A stretch of DNA of 25,574 bases from CAVBBU01 sp963593765 (GCA_963593765.1 CAVBBU010000016.1:1-25574), one strand, 5' to 3'. Shown: positions 7,750-14,810, counted from the first letter of the stretch. Program-made: numbers and translations. Notes: generated by a model not told the origin, from the sequence alone.

Positions 7750-8061
7750 ATGAGTGAAAGCATGAAGAAATTTTTAGAAATGGCTTCAAAGGACGAAAAT
7801 CTGAAACAAAAAATTGAGGCCTGCAATGATATGAACCCCTCCAAGGCAATCCAAGAAGTCATCGCTCTTGCAAAGGAGCATGACATAGAGCTTAGCGAAG
7901 CTGATTTTGCCAAGGATGAAATTGCTAGTGGGCTAAGCGAAGATGAGCTTAAGGCAGTCGCAGGCGGCATAATAGGTTATGACAGACCGCAGAACGAAAT
8001 ACATGCCTGGGCCAGGAGAACGCATTGTACTGGTCAAACTATTGTGTACCATCCTACTTAA
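7750..8061 (+). CDS. Nif11-type RiPP precursor B1
   Basis: A 103-residue precursor with a 73-residue Nif11 leader closely related to that of the A type (same first 19 residues apart from one) and ending EDELKAVAGG. The predicted core is 30 residues, beginning IIGYDRPQNEIHAWA and ending THCTGQTIVYHPT: one cysteine, three histidines, several arginines and a net basic middle. It is unrelated in sequence to core A apart from a single Cys followed by Thr. The leader has a cysteine at 25 that the A leaders lack. The ribosome site GGAAGGAGG is identical to that of A1. It is expected to be modified by the radical SAM enzyme upstream and cut and exported by the C39 transporter. An A/B pair suggests two peptides acting together, which is inference. 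Confidence 0.93.
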   Translation: MSESMKKFLEMASKDENLKQKIEACNDMNPSKAIQEVIALAKEHDIELSEADFAKDEIASGLSEDELKAVAGGIIGYDRPQNEIHAWARRTHCTGQTIVYHPT

Positions 8062-8124
8062 AGGATTCTTGATAAAACTAAGTCAAGTGTCTATATAAAA
8101 ACAACGAAATGGAGAGAACTTATT

Positions 8125-8412
8125 ATGAGTGAAAACATGAAGAAATTTTTAGAAATGGCTTCAAAGGACGAAAATTTAAAGAACAAGCTGATGGAATTAG
8201 AAAAAATGGAGCCTGCAGAAGCAATCCGCACTGGTATCGCTCTTGCAAAGGAGCGTGGCATAGAGCTTAGCGAAGCTGATTTTGTCAAGGATGAAATTGG
8301 TAGTGGGCTAAGCGATGATGAGCTTGATGCTGTTGCCGGTGGTTTTAATCCGGTCGTGCTGCTTCGCCCGGAGCCTACCTATCCGTGCACGACCTATGGC
8401 ATTGGGGAATAA
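8125..8412 (+). CDS. Nif11-type RiPP precursor A2
   Basis: A 95-residue precursor identical in protein sequence to A1, including the 22-residue core after AVAGG. DNA differences from A1 (at the positions matching 7403 and about 7421-7436) are all synonymous and confined to the first quarter; the rest of the gene and the intergenic region after it match. Its ribosome site is GGAGAG with a longer spacer, different from the GGAAGGAGG of the other three precursors, because it sits at the duplication junction. Translation of A2 may therefore be weaker than A1. Confidence 0.93.
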   Translation: MSENMKKFLEMASKDENLKNKLMELEKMEPAEAIRTGIALAKERGIELSEADFVKDEIGSGLSDDELDAVAGGFNPVVLLRPEPTYPCTTYGIGE

Positions 8413-8500
8413 CCCCTACCATAGAGGCATCAACCTCTCTAAATGGTTGAAATGAAGATGTATATAAGAAACACAACAAATAAGGAAGGAGGAGTTTGTT

Positions 8501-8812
8501 ATGAGTGAAGGCATGAAAAAATTTCTGGAGATGGTTTCAAAGGACGAAAATCTGAAACAAAAAATTGAGGCCTGCAATGATATGGAGCCCTCCAAGGCAA
8601 TCCAAGAAGTCATCGCTCTTGCAAAGGAGCATGGCATAGAGCTTAGCGAAGCTGATTTTGCCAAGGATGAAATTGGTAGTGGGCTGAGCGATGATGAGCT
8701 TAAGGCAGTCGCAGGCGGCATAATAGGTTATGACAGACCGCAGAACGAAATACATGCCTGGGCCAGGAGAACGCATTGTACTGGTCAAACTATTGTGTAC
8801 CATCCTACTTAA
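8501..8812 (+). CDS. Nif11-type RiPP precursor B2
   Basis: A 103-residue precursor whose 30-residue core is identical to that of B1. The leader differs at six positions (4, 12, 29, 45, 59 and 64). Changes fall only in the part that is removed, so the mature peptide appears to be under tighter constraint. The leader ends DDELKAVAGG. The ribosome site is the same GGAAGGAGG. It is the last gene of the operon, ending 55 bases before the terminator stem. Confidence 0.93.
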   Translation: MSEGMKKFLEMVSKDENLKQKIEACNDMEPSKAIQEVIALAKEHGIELSEADFAKDEIGSGLSDDELKAVAGGIIGYDRPQNEIHAWARRTHCTGQTIVYHPT

Positions 8813-8867
8813 AGGATTCTTGATAAAGCAAAATCAAGTGTCTATATAAAAACAAAGAAATGGAGAG

Positions 8868-8906
8868 TAAGAATGTAGGAATAAAGCCTACATTCTTATT
8901 TTTTTT
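8868..8906 (+). terminator. rho-independent terminator of the maturase-precursor operon
   Basis: TAAGAATGTAGG (8868-8879) pairs perfectly with CCTACATTCTTA (8887-8898) around a seven-base loop, followed by eight T (8899-8906). The stem begins directly at the end of the tandem repeat. Confidence 0.92.
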
Positions 8907-8987
8907 GCTTCCCTCTTTTAGAGCTGTAACAGATATATTTACAATTTTTTGTAATATTATCATATAGCAAATTTTTTAAAATTTTAT

Positions 8988-8993
8988 TATAAT
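8988..8993 (+). promoter_or_regulatory. possible -10 element for the MATE-mntP operon
   Basis: A perfect TATAAT lies 38 bases before the MATE start codon in an AT-rich stretch that follows the terminator. I see no good -35 at the usual distance, so this may be activator-dependent or a chance match in AT-rich DNA. Confidence 0.35.
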
Positions 8994-9031
8994 ATGTCAA
9001 TGCATTTAGTTTTAGAAACGGAGAAAAAAAT

Positions 9032-10396
9032 ATGTCACAAAATATTACAGAGGTTAAAGAAAATCGCATGGGGACTCAAAGCATCGGGAGTCTTCTTTTT
9101 TCTATGAGTATGCCTATAGTTATATCTATGCTCGTGCAGGCATGCTACAACATAGTAGATTCAATATTTGTTTCAAGAATTAGCGAAAATGCACTTACTG
9201 CCGTAAGTATGGCATTTCCCATTCAAACTCTTATGATAGCAGTAAGTACCGGAACAGGTGTCGGCATTAACTCGTTACTGTCGAGGTCGCTTGGTGAGGG
9301 AAACAGAAAAAATGCACAGGCAGCTGCATGCAATGGACTTTTTCTTGCTTTTCTAAGCTACTTTATCTTTCTTATATTTGGAATCTTCGGAACAGTACCT
9401 TTTTATAGGGCACAGATAAATGATCCTGAGATTATAGCTCTTGGAAAAGACTACCTTTCTATAGTATGTATGTTCTCTTTTGGACAGTTCTTCCAGATAG
9501 CCTTTGAGAGGATTATGCAGTCTACTGGTAAAACTATTTATAATATGATTACGCAAGGCCTTGGAGCTATAATCAATATTATTTTTGATCCTATACTTAT
9601 ATTCGGACTATGCGGTTTCCCTAAGATGGGTATAGCCGGAGCTGCCATAGCTACTGTAGCTGGGCAGATAATAGCTGCCATACTCGGCTACATATTTAAT
9701 AAGTTTAAAAATGACGAGGTTTCAGTTTCTATGAAGGGCTTTAAGCCTAATCCTGAAATAATTGCAATTATATACAGAGTAGGTATTCCTTCTATCCTAA
9801 TGCAGTCTATAACCTCAATCCTTACATTTTTCATGAATATAATTCTTGCAGGCTTTTCATCAACTGCAGTTACTATACTGGGCGTTTACTTTAAGCTGCA
9901 AAGCTTTATCTTTATGCCGGTATTCGGACTTAATAATGGGCTTATACCTATAGTTGCATATAACTATGGTGCAGGTAATAGTGAAAGAATTAAAAAGGCT
10001 ATTCGCTATTCTGTATGTGCCGCATGCATTTATATGTTTCTAGGCTTTCTCACATTTGAGCTAGCCCCTGAAAAGCTTCTTATGATATTTGATGCATCTG
10101 ATAATATGATCGCTATGGGCATCCCTGCACTTAGAATTATAGCCCTCTCGTTCTTACTAGCAGGTGCAACTGTAGTAGTAACTGGTATATTTCAGGCACT
10201 GGATGTGGCTGTATATTCCCTTGTGGTATCTGTCCTTAGACAGCTTATTATAGTCCTTCCTGTAGCATATATTTTAAGTAAGCTAGTTGGCCTTACCGGT
10301 GTTTGGGTGGCGTATCCTATCGCTGAGATTTTTGCATTTATAATAAGTATCTTCTTGTATAAAAAAACATTAAGGAAAAGAGTTGATAAGCAATGA
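9032..10396 (+). CDS. MATE family multidrug/cation efflux transporter
   Basis: A 454-residue inner-membrane antiporter with about twelve hydrophobic segments and the two-fold repeated MATE architecture. Typical features include the N-terminal PIVISMLVQACYNIVDSIFVSR segment and the loop GINSLLSRSLGEGN near residues 75-90, echoed in the second half by VAYNYGAGN. It exports organic cations or drugs using a sodium or proton gradient; the substrate is unknown. A ribosome site (CGGAG) lies about ten bases before ATG. The stop overlaps the start of mntP in an ATGA arrangement. It is separated from the peptide island by a strong terminator and uses AGA/AGG for 11 of 13 arginines, so it is not an obvious part of the peptide system despite its position. 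Confidence 0.93.
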   Translation: MSQNITEVKENRMGTQSIGSLLFSMSMPIVISMLVQACYNIVDSIFVSRISENALTAVSMAFPIQTLMIAVSTGTGVGINSLLSRSLGEGNRKNAQAAACNGLFLAFLSYFIFLIFGIFGTVPFYRAQINDPEIIALGKDYLSIVCMFSFGQFFQIAFERIMQSTGKTIYNMITQGLGAIINIIFDPILIFGLCGFPKMGIAGAAIATVAGQIIAAILGYIFNKFKNDEVSVSMKGFKPNPEIIAIIYRVGIPSILMQSITSILTFFMNIILAGFSSTAVTILGVYFKLQSFIFMPVFGLNNGLIPIVAYNYGAGNSERIKKAIRYSVCAACIYMFLGFLTFELAPEKLLMIFDASDNMIAMGIPALRIIALSFLLAGATVVVTGIFQALDVAVYSLVVSVLRQLIIVLPVAYILSKLVGLTGVWVAYPIAEIFAFIISIFLYKKTLRKRVDKQ

Positions 10397-10968
10397 AATT
10401 ATTTGAATTAACAGCTATAGCTATAGGTCTTTCGCTAGATGCATTTGCAGTAGCTCTATGTAAAGGGCTTGCAATGCCGGGAAAGGTCAATAAAAAATCT
10501 GCTCTTATTATAGGTTTATACTTCGGTGGCTTTCAGGCTCTTATGCCACTTATAGGCTACTACTTTGGCTCAAAATTTTTAGTCTATATAGAAAGGTTCG
10601 ATCACTGGGTAGCCTTTGGCCTGCTTTGCATTATAGGCTTTAATATGCTTAGAGAGGGCATAGAGGATTTAAAAACCAATCCCAGCGATGATGACATTAA
10701 TTGCAAGGTCGATGTAAATACTATGGTACCTGCCGCAATAGCTACAAGTATAGATGCACTTGCTGTTGGAATTACTCTTTCAGTTCTCAATGTCAATGTA
10801 TTTTTTAGCAGCTGCTTTATAGGCACAGTCACATTTGTGCTTTCTATAGTCGGAGTATTTATTGGTCATGTTTTCGGAAGCAAATATAAGGCTAAGGCTG
10901 AGATTCTAGGCGGAATAATACTTATACTTATAGGCTGTAAGATACTCGCGGAGCATCTGTTCCTTTAA
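10393..10968 (+). CDS. mntP: manganese efflux pump MntP
   Basis: A 191-residue, six-helix membrane protein of the MntP (DUF204) family, which exports Mn(II) and prevents manganese toxicity. The two signature motifs with buried aspartates are present: GLSLDAFAVAL (Asp16) and ATSIDALAVGI (Asp121). Length matches the family. The start overlaps the MATE stop by four bases (ATGA), so the two are translated together. The usual yybP-ykoY manganese riboswitch has no room directly upstream and I do not see one before the MATE gene. A bidirectional terminator follows. Confidence 0.95.
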   Translation: MKLFELTAIAIGLSLDAFAVALCKGLAMPGKVNKKSALIIGLYFGGFQALMPLIGYYFGSKFLVYIERFDHWVAFGLLCIIGFNMLREGIEDLKTNPSDDDINCKVDVNTMVPAAIATSIDALAVGITLSVLNVNVFFSSCFIGTVTFVLSIVGVFIGHVFGSKYKAKAEILGGIILILIGCKILAEHLFL

Positions 10969-10985
10969 AAAGCTTTCTATGAAAT

Positions 10986-11029
10986 AAAAAAAGAGGTATC
11001 GCTTGTATTTTGGCGACACCTCTTTTTTT
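10986..11029. terminator. bidirectional terminator between mntP and the ferredoxin gene
   Basis: AAAAAAAGAGGTATCGC (10986-11002) pairs with GCGACACCTCTTTTTTT (11013-11029) with one mismatch and a ten-base loop. The A-run on one side and the T-run on the other serve both convergent genes. Confidence 0.92.
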
Positions 11030-11036
11030 ACTATAT

Positions 11037-11744
11037 TTAATCTAATATTCTTCCATCAACTGAAATAGTTACTACCTGCCAAGGAATAAACTTACCACTG
11101 TTTTTTAATGCCGTAATCGCTGCATGCTCTAGGCCTCCACAGCATGGCACTTCCATTCTTACTACCGTTACTCCCTGAATATCATTATTTTTGATAATCT
11201 CAGTTAGCTTCTCACTATAGTCTATATCATCTAGCTTAGGGCAGCCTATAATAGTTACCTTGCCCCTCATAAACTCCTGATGCATATTTGCATAGGCATA
11301 TGCTGTACAGTCTGCCGCAATAAGCAGCTTCGCACCATTAAAATACGGAGCATTAACAGGTACTAGCTTTATCTGACAAGGCCACTGATTAAGCTGTGAC
11401 TTAATTTTTTGAGGAATGTCATCTTCTGCATTTTCCTCTCTATTAAACTGCATCATCCTGCTTCCAGGGCATCCGCTATGCATAGGCTGTGACGAGGCCG
11501 CCTGCTTCTTTCTCTTGTTTTCCATAACCGCTGCCTCATCATATGCAGCTGCCTCTCTTGTAACAAAGCTTATAGCACCAGTAGGACACTGCGGAAGGCA
11601 ATCTCCCATTCCATCACAGTAATCATCTCTCATAAGCTTTGCCTTGCCATCAACCATAGCTATAGCACCCTCATGGCACGCACTTGCACATGCTCCGCAG
11701 CCATTGCACTTTTCTTCATCTATTTGAATTATTTTTCTAAGCAT
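11037..11744 (-). CDS. 4Fe-4S ferredoxin-like protein, candidate nitrosative/redox-stress gene
   Basis: A 235-residue iron-sulfur protein. The N-terminal half has a classical cluster motif CNGCGACASAC (Cys13, 16, 19, 23) and a second, degenerate one CDGMGDCLPQCP. A linker rich in Lys and Gln follows, then a C-terminal domain with further cysteines (AADCTAY, IIGCPKLDD and PCCGG) that may bind another cofactor. The start at 11744 has a GGAGGG ribosome site; an upstream in-frame ATG at 11783 is rejected because it overlaps the predicted -10. Relatives of this ferredoxin (often called frdX) are known members of Crp/Fnr-type HcpR regulons with the hybrid cluster protein, and the palindrome upstream fits that. 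Neither hcp nor hcpR is in the window. The electron partner is unknown. Confidence 0.85.
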   Translation of the reverse strand: MLRKIIQIDEEKCNGCGACASACHEGAIAMVDGKAKLMRDDYCDGMGDCLPQCPTGAISFVTREAAAYDEAAVMENKRKKQAASSQPMHSGCPGSRMMQFNREENAEDDIPQKIKSQLNQWPCQIKLVPVNAPYFNGAKLLIAADCTAYAYANMHQEFMRGKVTIIGCPKLDDIDYSEKLTEIIKNNDIQGVTVVRMEVPCCGGLEHAAITALKNSGKFIPWQVVTISVDGRILD

Positions 11745-11781
11745 ATATAACCCTCCATTTGCCTCTTTGATCTTCGCATGC

Positions 11782-11787
11782 ATTATA
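11782..11787 (-). promoter_or_regulatory. -10 element of the ferredoxin-like gene
   Basis: On the minus strand this reads TATAAT. No -35 hexamer is recognisable 17 bases upstream, as expected of an activator-dependent promoter. Transcription would begin near 11775. Confidence 0.5.
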
Positions 11788-11807
11788 ATATGGTCTTAGC
11801 ATTTAGT

Positions 11808-11825
11808 ATGTGGTTATAACCACAT
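11808..11825 (-). promoter_or_regulatory. 18-bp palindromic operator, Crp/Fnr-family type
   Basis: ATGTGGTTATAACCACAT is a perfect palindrome with TGTGG/CCACA half sites, the shape of a Crp/Fnr-family box. Its centre (11816.5) would be about -41.5 from a start near 11775, the class II activator position. An HcpR-like regulator is the best guess, given the gene it serves. Confidence 0.55.
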
Positions 11826-11856
11826 TTTGAAATCGAATAGAAAATAAATTTTAGGT

Positions 11857-13212
11857 TTATCTATCATTGCCACTTAAAGCCGCAGCCTCGCCAACACCTA
11901 TCTGATAATATTCAAAGCCTATCTCCCTTAGATGGTGTGCATCATACTGGTTTCTTCCATCAAAAATTATGGCATTTTTAAGTCTATGCTTAATTTCATC
12001 AAAGTCCGGCTGCCCGAACTCCTTCCATTCAGTAACAAGAACTAGTGCATCAGCATCATCTAATGCTTTGTATTTATTCTCACAATATTCAACCAAGGTA
12101 TTGCCCTTAAGATAGCACTCCTTAGCCTCTGTCATAGCCTTTGGATCATATGCCTTAATCCTTGCTCCGCGTTTTGTCAGCTCATTTATAATTGTAATAG
12201 CTGCTGACATTCTCATATCATCTGTATTAGGCTTAAATGCAAGCCCCCATACTGCAAAGGTTTTTCCTGTAAGCTCCTCGCCAAATCTTTTAACAACCTT
12301 AGCCGGTATAACCTTCTTTTGATTACTATTTACCTCATCTACTGCCCTAAGTATCTTCGCATCATATCCGTAGTCACTGCTTGTTTTAACAAGTGCCTGC
12401 ACATCCTTTGGGAAGCAGCTGCCACCATATCCGCAGCCTGCATATATAAATTGGTAGCCTATTCTCGGGTCGCTTCCTATTCCAAGTCTTACCTTGTTTA
12501 CATCCGCACCAACTCTTTCGCATATATTAGATATCTCATTCATAAAGGAAATCTTTGTTGCAAGCATTGCATTTGCAGTATATTTAGTCATCTCCGCACT
12601 TGCGATATCCATAAATATCATAGTCTCTGTATTATCTACAAGTGGTGCATATAGACCTTTCATCACCTTGGCTGCATTTTCATTGTCAGTTCCTATTACT
12701 ATTCTATCCGGCTTTTGGCAATCTGAAACAGCCGTTCCTTCCTTTAAAAATTCGGGATTTGAAATAATATCAAAGGTAAGAGCTGACCTTCTTTCATCTA
12801 GCTCCTTTTGCACGATACTTCTAACCCTTTGTGCAGTTCCAACAGGCACTGTTGATTTATCTATTATATACATATGGTGCTCCATAAGCTTTCCTATGCT
12901 TGATGCCACTGCTAAAACATATTGCAGATCCGCAGAGCCATCCTCTCCCATAGGCGTTCCTACAGCTATAAAGCATATATTTGATTTTTCCAATGCAAGC
13001 TTTAAATCTGTAGTAAATACAAGTCTGCCCGATGCTTGATTTTCCTTAACCAATGCATCAAGCCCCGGCTCATAGATAGGAATTATTCCATTCTTTAGAT
13101 CCTCTATCTTTTTTTCTACTACATCAACGCAGATTACATCATTGCCATAATCAGCCAAGCATGCCCCTGTCACCAGACCTACGTAGCCTGTTCCTATAAC
13201 CGAAATTTTCAT
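11857..13212 (-). CDS. ugd: UDP-glucose 6-dehydrogenase
   Basis: A 451-residue enzyme that oxidises UDP-glucose to UDP-glucuronate with two NAD. The N-terminal Rossmann motif is GTGYVGLVTG (residues 7-16), followed by VGTPMGEDGSAD and STVPVGT. The catalytic cysteine is Cys266 in GGSCFPKD, and the C-terminal domain includes WGLAFKPNTDDMR. Length is typical. It starts with GAGGA a few bases before ATG and has its own promoter in the 82-base gap after the flippase, so it may be expressed independently of the rest of the polysaccharide locus. The product would add an acidic sugar to the surface glycan. Confidence 0.96.
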   Translation of the reverse strand: MKISVIGTGYVGLVTGACLADYGNDVICVDVVEKKIEDLKNGIIPIYEPGLDALVKENQASGRLVFTTDLKLALEKSNICFIAVGTPMGEDGSADLQYVLAVASSIGKLMEHHMYIIDKSTVPVGTAQRVRSIVQKELDERRSALTFDIISNPEFLKEGTAVSDCQKPDRIVIGTDNENAAKVMKGLYAPLVDNTETMIFMDIASAEMTKYTANAMLATKISFMNEISNICERVGADVNKVRLGIGSDPRIGYQFIYAGCGYGGSCFPKDVQALVKTSSDYGYDAKILRAVDEVNSNQKKVIPAKVVKRFGEELTGKTFAVWGLAFKPNTDDMRMSAAITIINELTKRGARIKAYDPKAMTEAKECYLKGNTLVEYCENKYKALDDADALVLVTEWKEFGQPDFDEIKHRLKNAIIFDGRNQYDAHHLREIGFEYYQIGVGEAAALSGNDR

Positions 13213-13254
13213 ATGTTAGTCCTCATTTTCCCTTGCATAAAATCCAATGAAGCA

Positions 13255-13283
13255 ATTATATCGTGATTTGCCAAAAAGGACAA
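13255..13283 (-). promoter_or_regulatory. housekeeping-type promoter for ugd
   Basis: On the minus strand, TTGTCC (13278-13283) is followed by exactly 17 bases and TATAAT (13255-13260). The ugd start lies 43 bases downstream of the -10. Confidence 0.7.
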
Positions 13284-13294
13284 ACTTGATATAT

Positions 13295-14320
13295 CTACCT
13301 TCTACTCCTAAAGCTTTTACAAATCGCTGCGATATACACCATCTCTTCTCTATTAAAGGCCACCGACACTACCGCATATACGACAACCCCTACGCCAATC
13401 TGAATGGCTAAGGTAGCAGCATCCCCAAGTCCAGCAAGACCTATAGCATATACGCATATCCCCATAACCGTAGCACATACGGCAGGTCTTAGCATATCCT
13501 TATACTGCTCTAGTATGCCATATCCTATCAGCCTTTTATTTGGCAGACCATTAACTATAGAGCATATAAATTCATCTATAGTCTTAAGTATAAGCATAAT
13601 TGCTATGCCATATTTTATGCTATATACAAGAATAACTATCCCTATAAGCTTTTTTATAATTTCTGCCTTAAGAAACATATCACTTCTGCCAAGCGAATTC
13701 ATAATCTGAAGATTAGTTATATGCACAGGCCAAAGAGCATATCCTATACATAGTATTCTAAGATATGGAATACAAAATGCCCACTTGCTTGTAAGAAGCA
13801 CATATACAAGTGGCTTTGATATGGCTATAAGTCCTGCCATCATAGGAAATACTACAAATGCCGACAGCCTTATGCTTTGCTTTGCCATAGTCCTTAAATT
13901 ATCTATATAATCCTGACTCTTTGAAAATACCGGAAGCATAACCGACTGAATAGCTGATGACAGATTAGATGCTATTAGCTTTGGAAACTGCTCTGCTCTG
14001 TTATATCCGCCCAGCTCCCTACTCGAGAATTTTTTCCCTATAACAAGTGAATATACATTAGTCCATATAGTATCTATAAGACCTGATACTAGCATCTTCC
14101 AGCCAAAGGAAAAAAGAGCACCAAGTCTATCCCTTGAATACCTAAGATTTGGTTTCCACTCTACTACTACGAGAAGTGCTATCATAAGTGCTATATAATA
14201 TACTATCTGCTGCATAGCCATAGCCCAAACTCCAAAGCCCATATATGCCATATAGATAGAACCTATTCCTGACAGGACTACTGCTACCATAGTCGCAAGA
14301 AACAGTCTTTTAAATTCCAT
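13295..14320 (-). CDS. C-terminal fragment of a frameshifted Wzx-like flippase (MOP/polysaccharide transporter)
   Basis: A 341-residue multi-helix membrane protein of the oligosaccharide flippase (Wzx/RfbX, MATE-like MOP superfamily) type. It contains the middle and end of the transporter, including RAEQFPKLIASNLSSAI, as seen in this family. Its N-terminus MEFKRLFLATMVAVVLSGI repeats the last normal residues of the adjoining fragment because a 61-bp tandem duplication has shifted the frame. A ribosome-like AGGA lies eight bases before the ATG, so re-initiation after the first fragment is possible. On its own it lacks about five N-terminal helices and is unlikely to flip lipid-linked glycan, unless the two halves assemble. 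It ends 82 bases before ugd. Confidence 0.85.
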   Translation of the reverse strand: MEFKRLFLATMVAVVLSGIGSIYMAYMGFGVWAMAMQQIVYYIALMIALLVVVEWKPNLRYSRDRLGALFSFGWKMLVSGLIDTIWTNVYSLVIGKKFSSRELGGYNRAEQFPKLIASNLSSAIQSVMLPVFSKSQDYIDNLRTMAKQSIRLSAFVVFPMMAGLIAISKPLVYVLLTSKWAFCIPYLRILCIGYALWPVHITNLQIMNSLGRSDMFLKAEIIKKLIGIVILVYSIKYGIAIMLILKTIDEFICSIVNGLPNKRLIGYGILEQYKDMLRPAVCATVMGICVYAIGLAGLGDAATLAIQIGVGVVVYAVVSVAFNREEMVYIAAICKSFRSRR

Positions 14321-14323
14321 ATG
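14263..14323 (-). repeat. 61-bp tandem duplication in the flippase gene, copy distal to the gene start
   Basis: This copy and the one at 14324-14384 are adjacent, 61 bases each, and differ at a single base (GACAGG against GATAGG on the plus strand). Sixty-one is not a multiple of three, so the reading frame is broken at the junction. Confidence 0.95.
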
Positions 14324-14810
14324 CTATTCCTGATAGGACTACTGCTACCATAGTCGCAAGAAACAGTCTTTTAAATTCCATATGTCTTGATATATATGCA
14401 GTCTGTATAGATATAACAGCTCCGGGAAACAAAACAATTCCAACTACTCTAAGAAGTAGCCCAACAACATTCATATCATAATATATAGCTATATATGGTG
14501 CTGACACAAAAAGGGCAATATACATTATTGCAGATAAAATCATAGATACTACAAATACAGAGCTGTAATCTATATCTATAATTTCCTTTTTTTGAATTAA
14601 TGCAGTAGCAAAGCCCGACTGAACTACCACATTTGCAATAGTTATAAATACAGTAATCATAGCTATCGTCCCATACTCATCCGGCGACATAAGCCTAGCT
14701 AGTATTATAGCTACAACAAATTGAAGCCCCTGTGAGCCTGTAAGCTCAAGAAGCTTCCAAAAAAAAGAGCTTGTTATTTTATTTTTTACTGCTTCTTCCT
14801 TCCCAGCCAT
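14310..14810 (-). CDS. N-terminal fragment of a frameshifted Wzx-like flippase
   Basis: A 166-residue fragment with the usual beginning of a polysaccharide flippase (FWKLLELTGSQGLQFVVAIILARLMSPDEYG) and about five membrane helices. It runs normally to SRHMEFKRLFLATMVAVVLSGI and then stops after four extra residues, because the second copy of a 61-bp repeat is read out of frame. If one repeat copy is removed, 1516 bases become 1455, giving one uninterrupted protein of 484 residues, the usual length of Wzx. It starts 25 bases inside the end of the upstream glycosyltransferase gene with an AAGGAAG ribosome site. An intact protein would move the lipid-linked repeat unit across the membrane; in this sequence state that step may be off. 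Confidence 0.88.
   Translation of the reverse strand: MAGKEEAVKNKITSSFFWKLLELTGSQGLQFVVAIILARLMSPDEYGTIAMITVFITIANVVVQSGFATALIQKKEIIDIDYSSVFVVSMILSAIMYIALFVSAPYIAIYYDMNVVGLLLRVVGIVLFPGAVISIQTAYISRHMEFKRLFLATMVAVVLSGIAYGI
14324..14384 (-). repeat. 61-bp tandem duplication in the flippase gene, copy proximal to the gene start
   Basis: Partner of the copy at 14263-14323. Loss or gain of one copy by replication slippage or recombination would toggle the flippase between intact and split. Confidence 0.95.

Larger units (their letters stand above)
7371..8116 (+). repeat. tandem repeat unit 1 (precursors A1 + B1)
   Basis: First unit of a direct tandem duplication with a period of 751 bases; it carries one A-type and one B-type precursor. 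It matches 8122-8867 nearly base for base. Differences cluster in the first 65 bases of gene A and at scattered sites in the leader of gene B. The right edge is GGAGAG at 8111-8116. Confidence 0.95.
8122..8867 (+). repeat. tandem repeat unit 2 (precursors A2 + B2)
   Basis: Second copy of the 751-base unit. It ends at GGAGAG (8862-8867), the same ribosome-site sequence that precedes A2 in the first unit, but here it is followed by the terminator instead of another precursor. The very high identity over noncoding as well as coding DNA shows a recent duplication or ongoing gene conversion. Confidence 0.95.

Noticed and set aside
7665..8721. Long open frames of about 101 codons on the minus strand opposite the precursor genes
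   Set aside because: They are shadows of the precursor coding strand, recur only because the array is duplicated, and have no ribosome site of their own.
7371..8867. CRISPR-like array
   Set aside because: The repeat period is 751 bases and contains whole protein genes; there are no short direct repeats with unique spacers anywhere in the window.
8900..9031. yybP-ykoY manganese riboswitch before the MATE-mntP operon
   Set aside because: I cannot find the paired helices or the conserved loops; the stretch is plain AT-rich DNA with a possible -10.
9032..10968. MATE and mntP as immunity or export genes of the RiPP island
   Set aside because: A strong terminator separates them, the sigma-type promoter motif is absent, and codon use matches the rest of the chromosome instead.
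14263..14384. Insertion sequence footprint in the flippase
   Set aside because: There is no foreign DNA, no inverted ends and no short target duplication; it is a simple head-to-tail duplication of the gene's own sequence.
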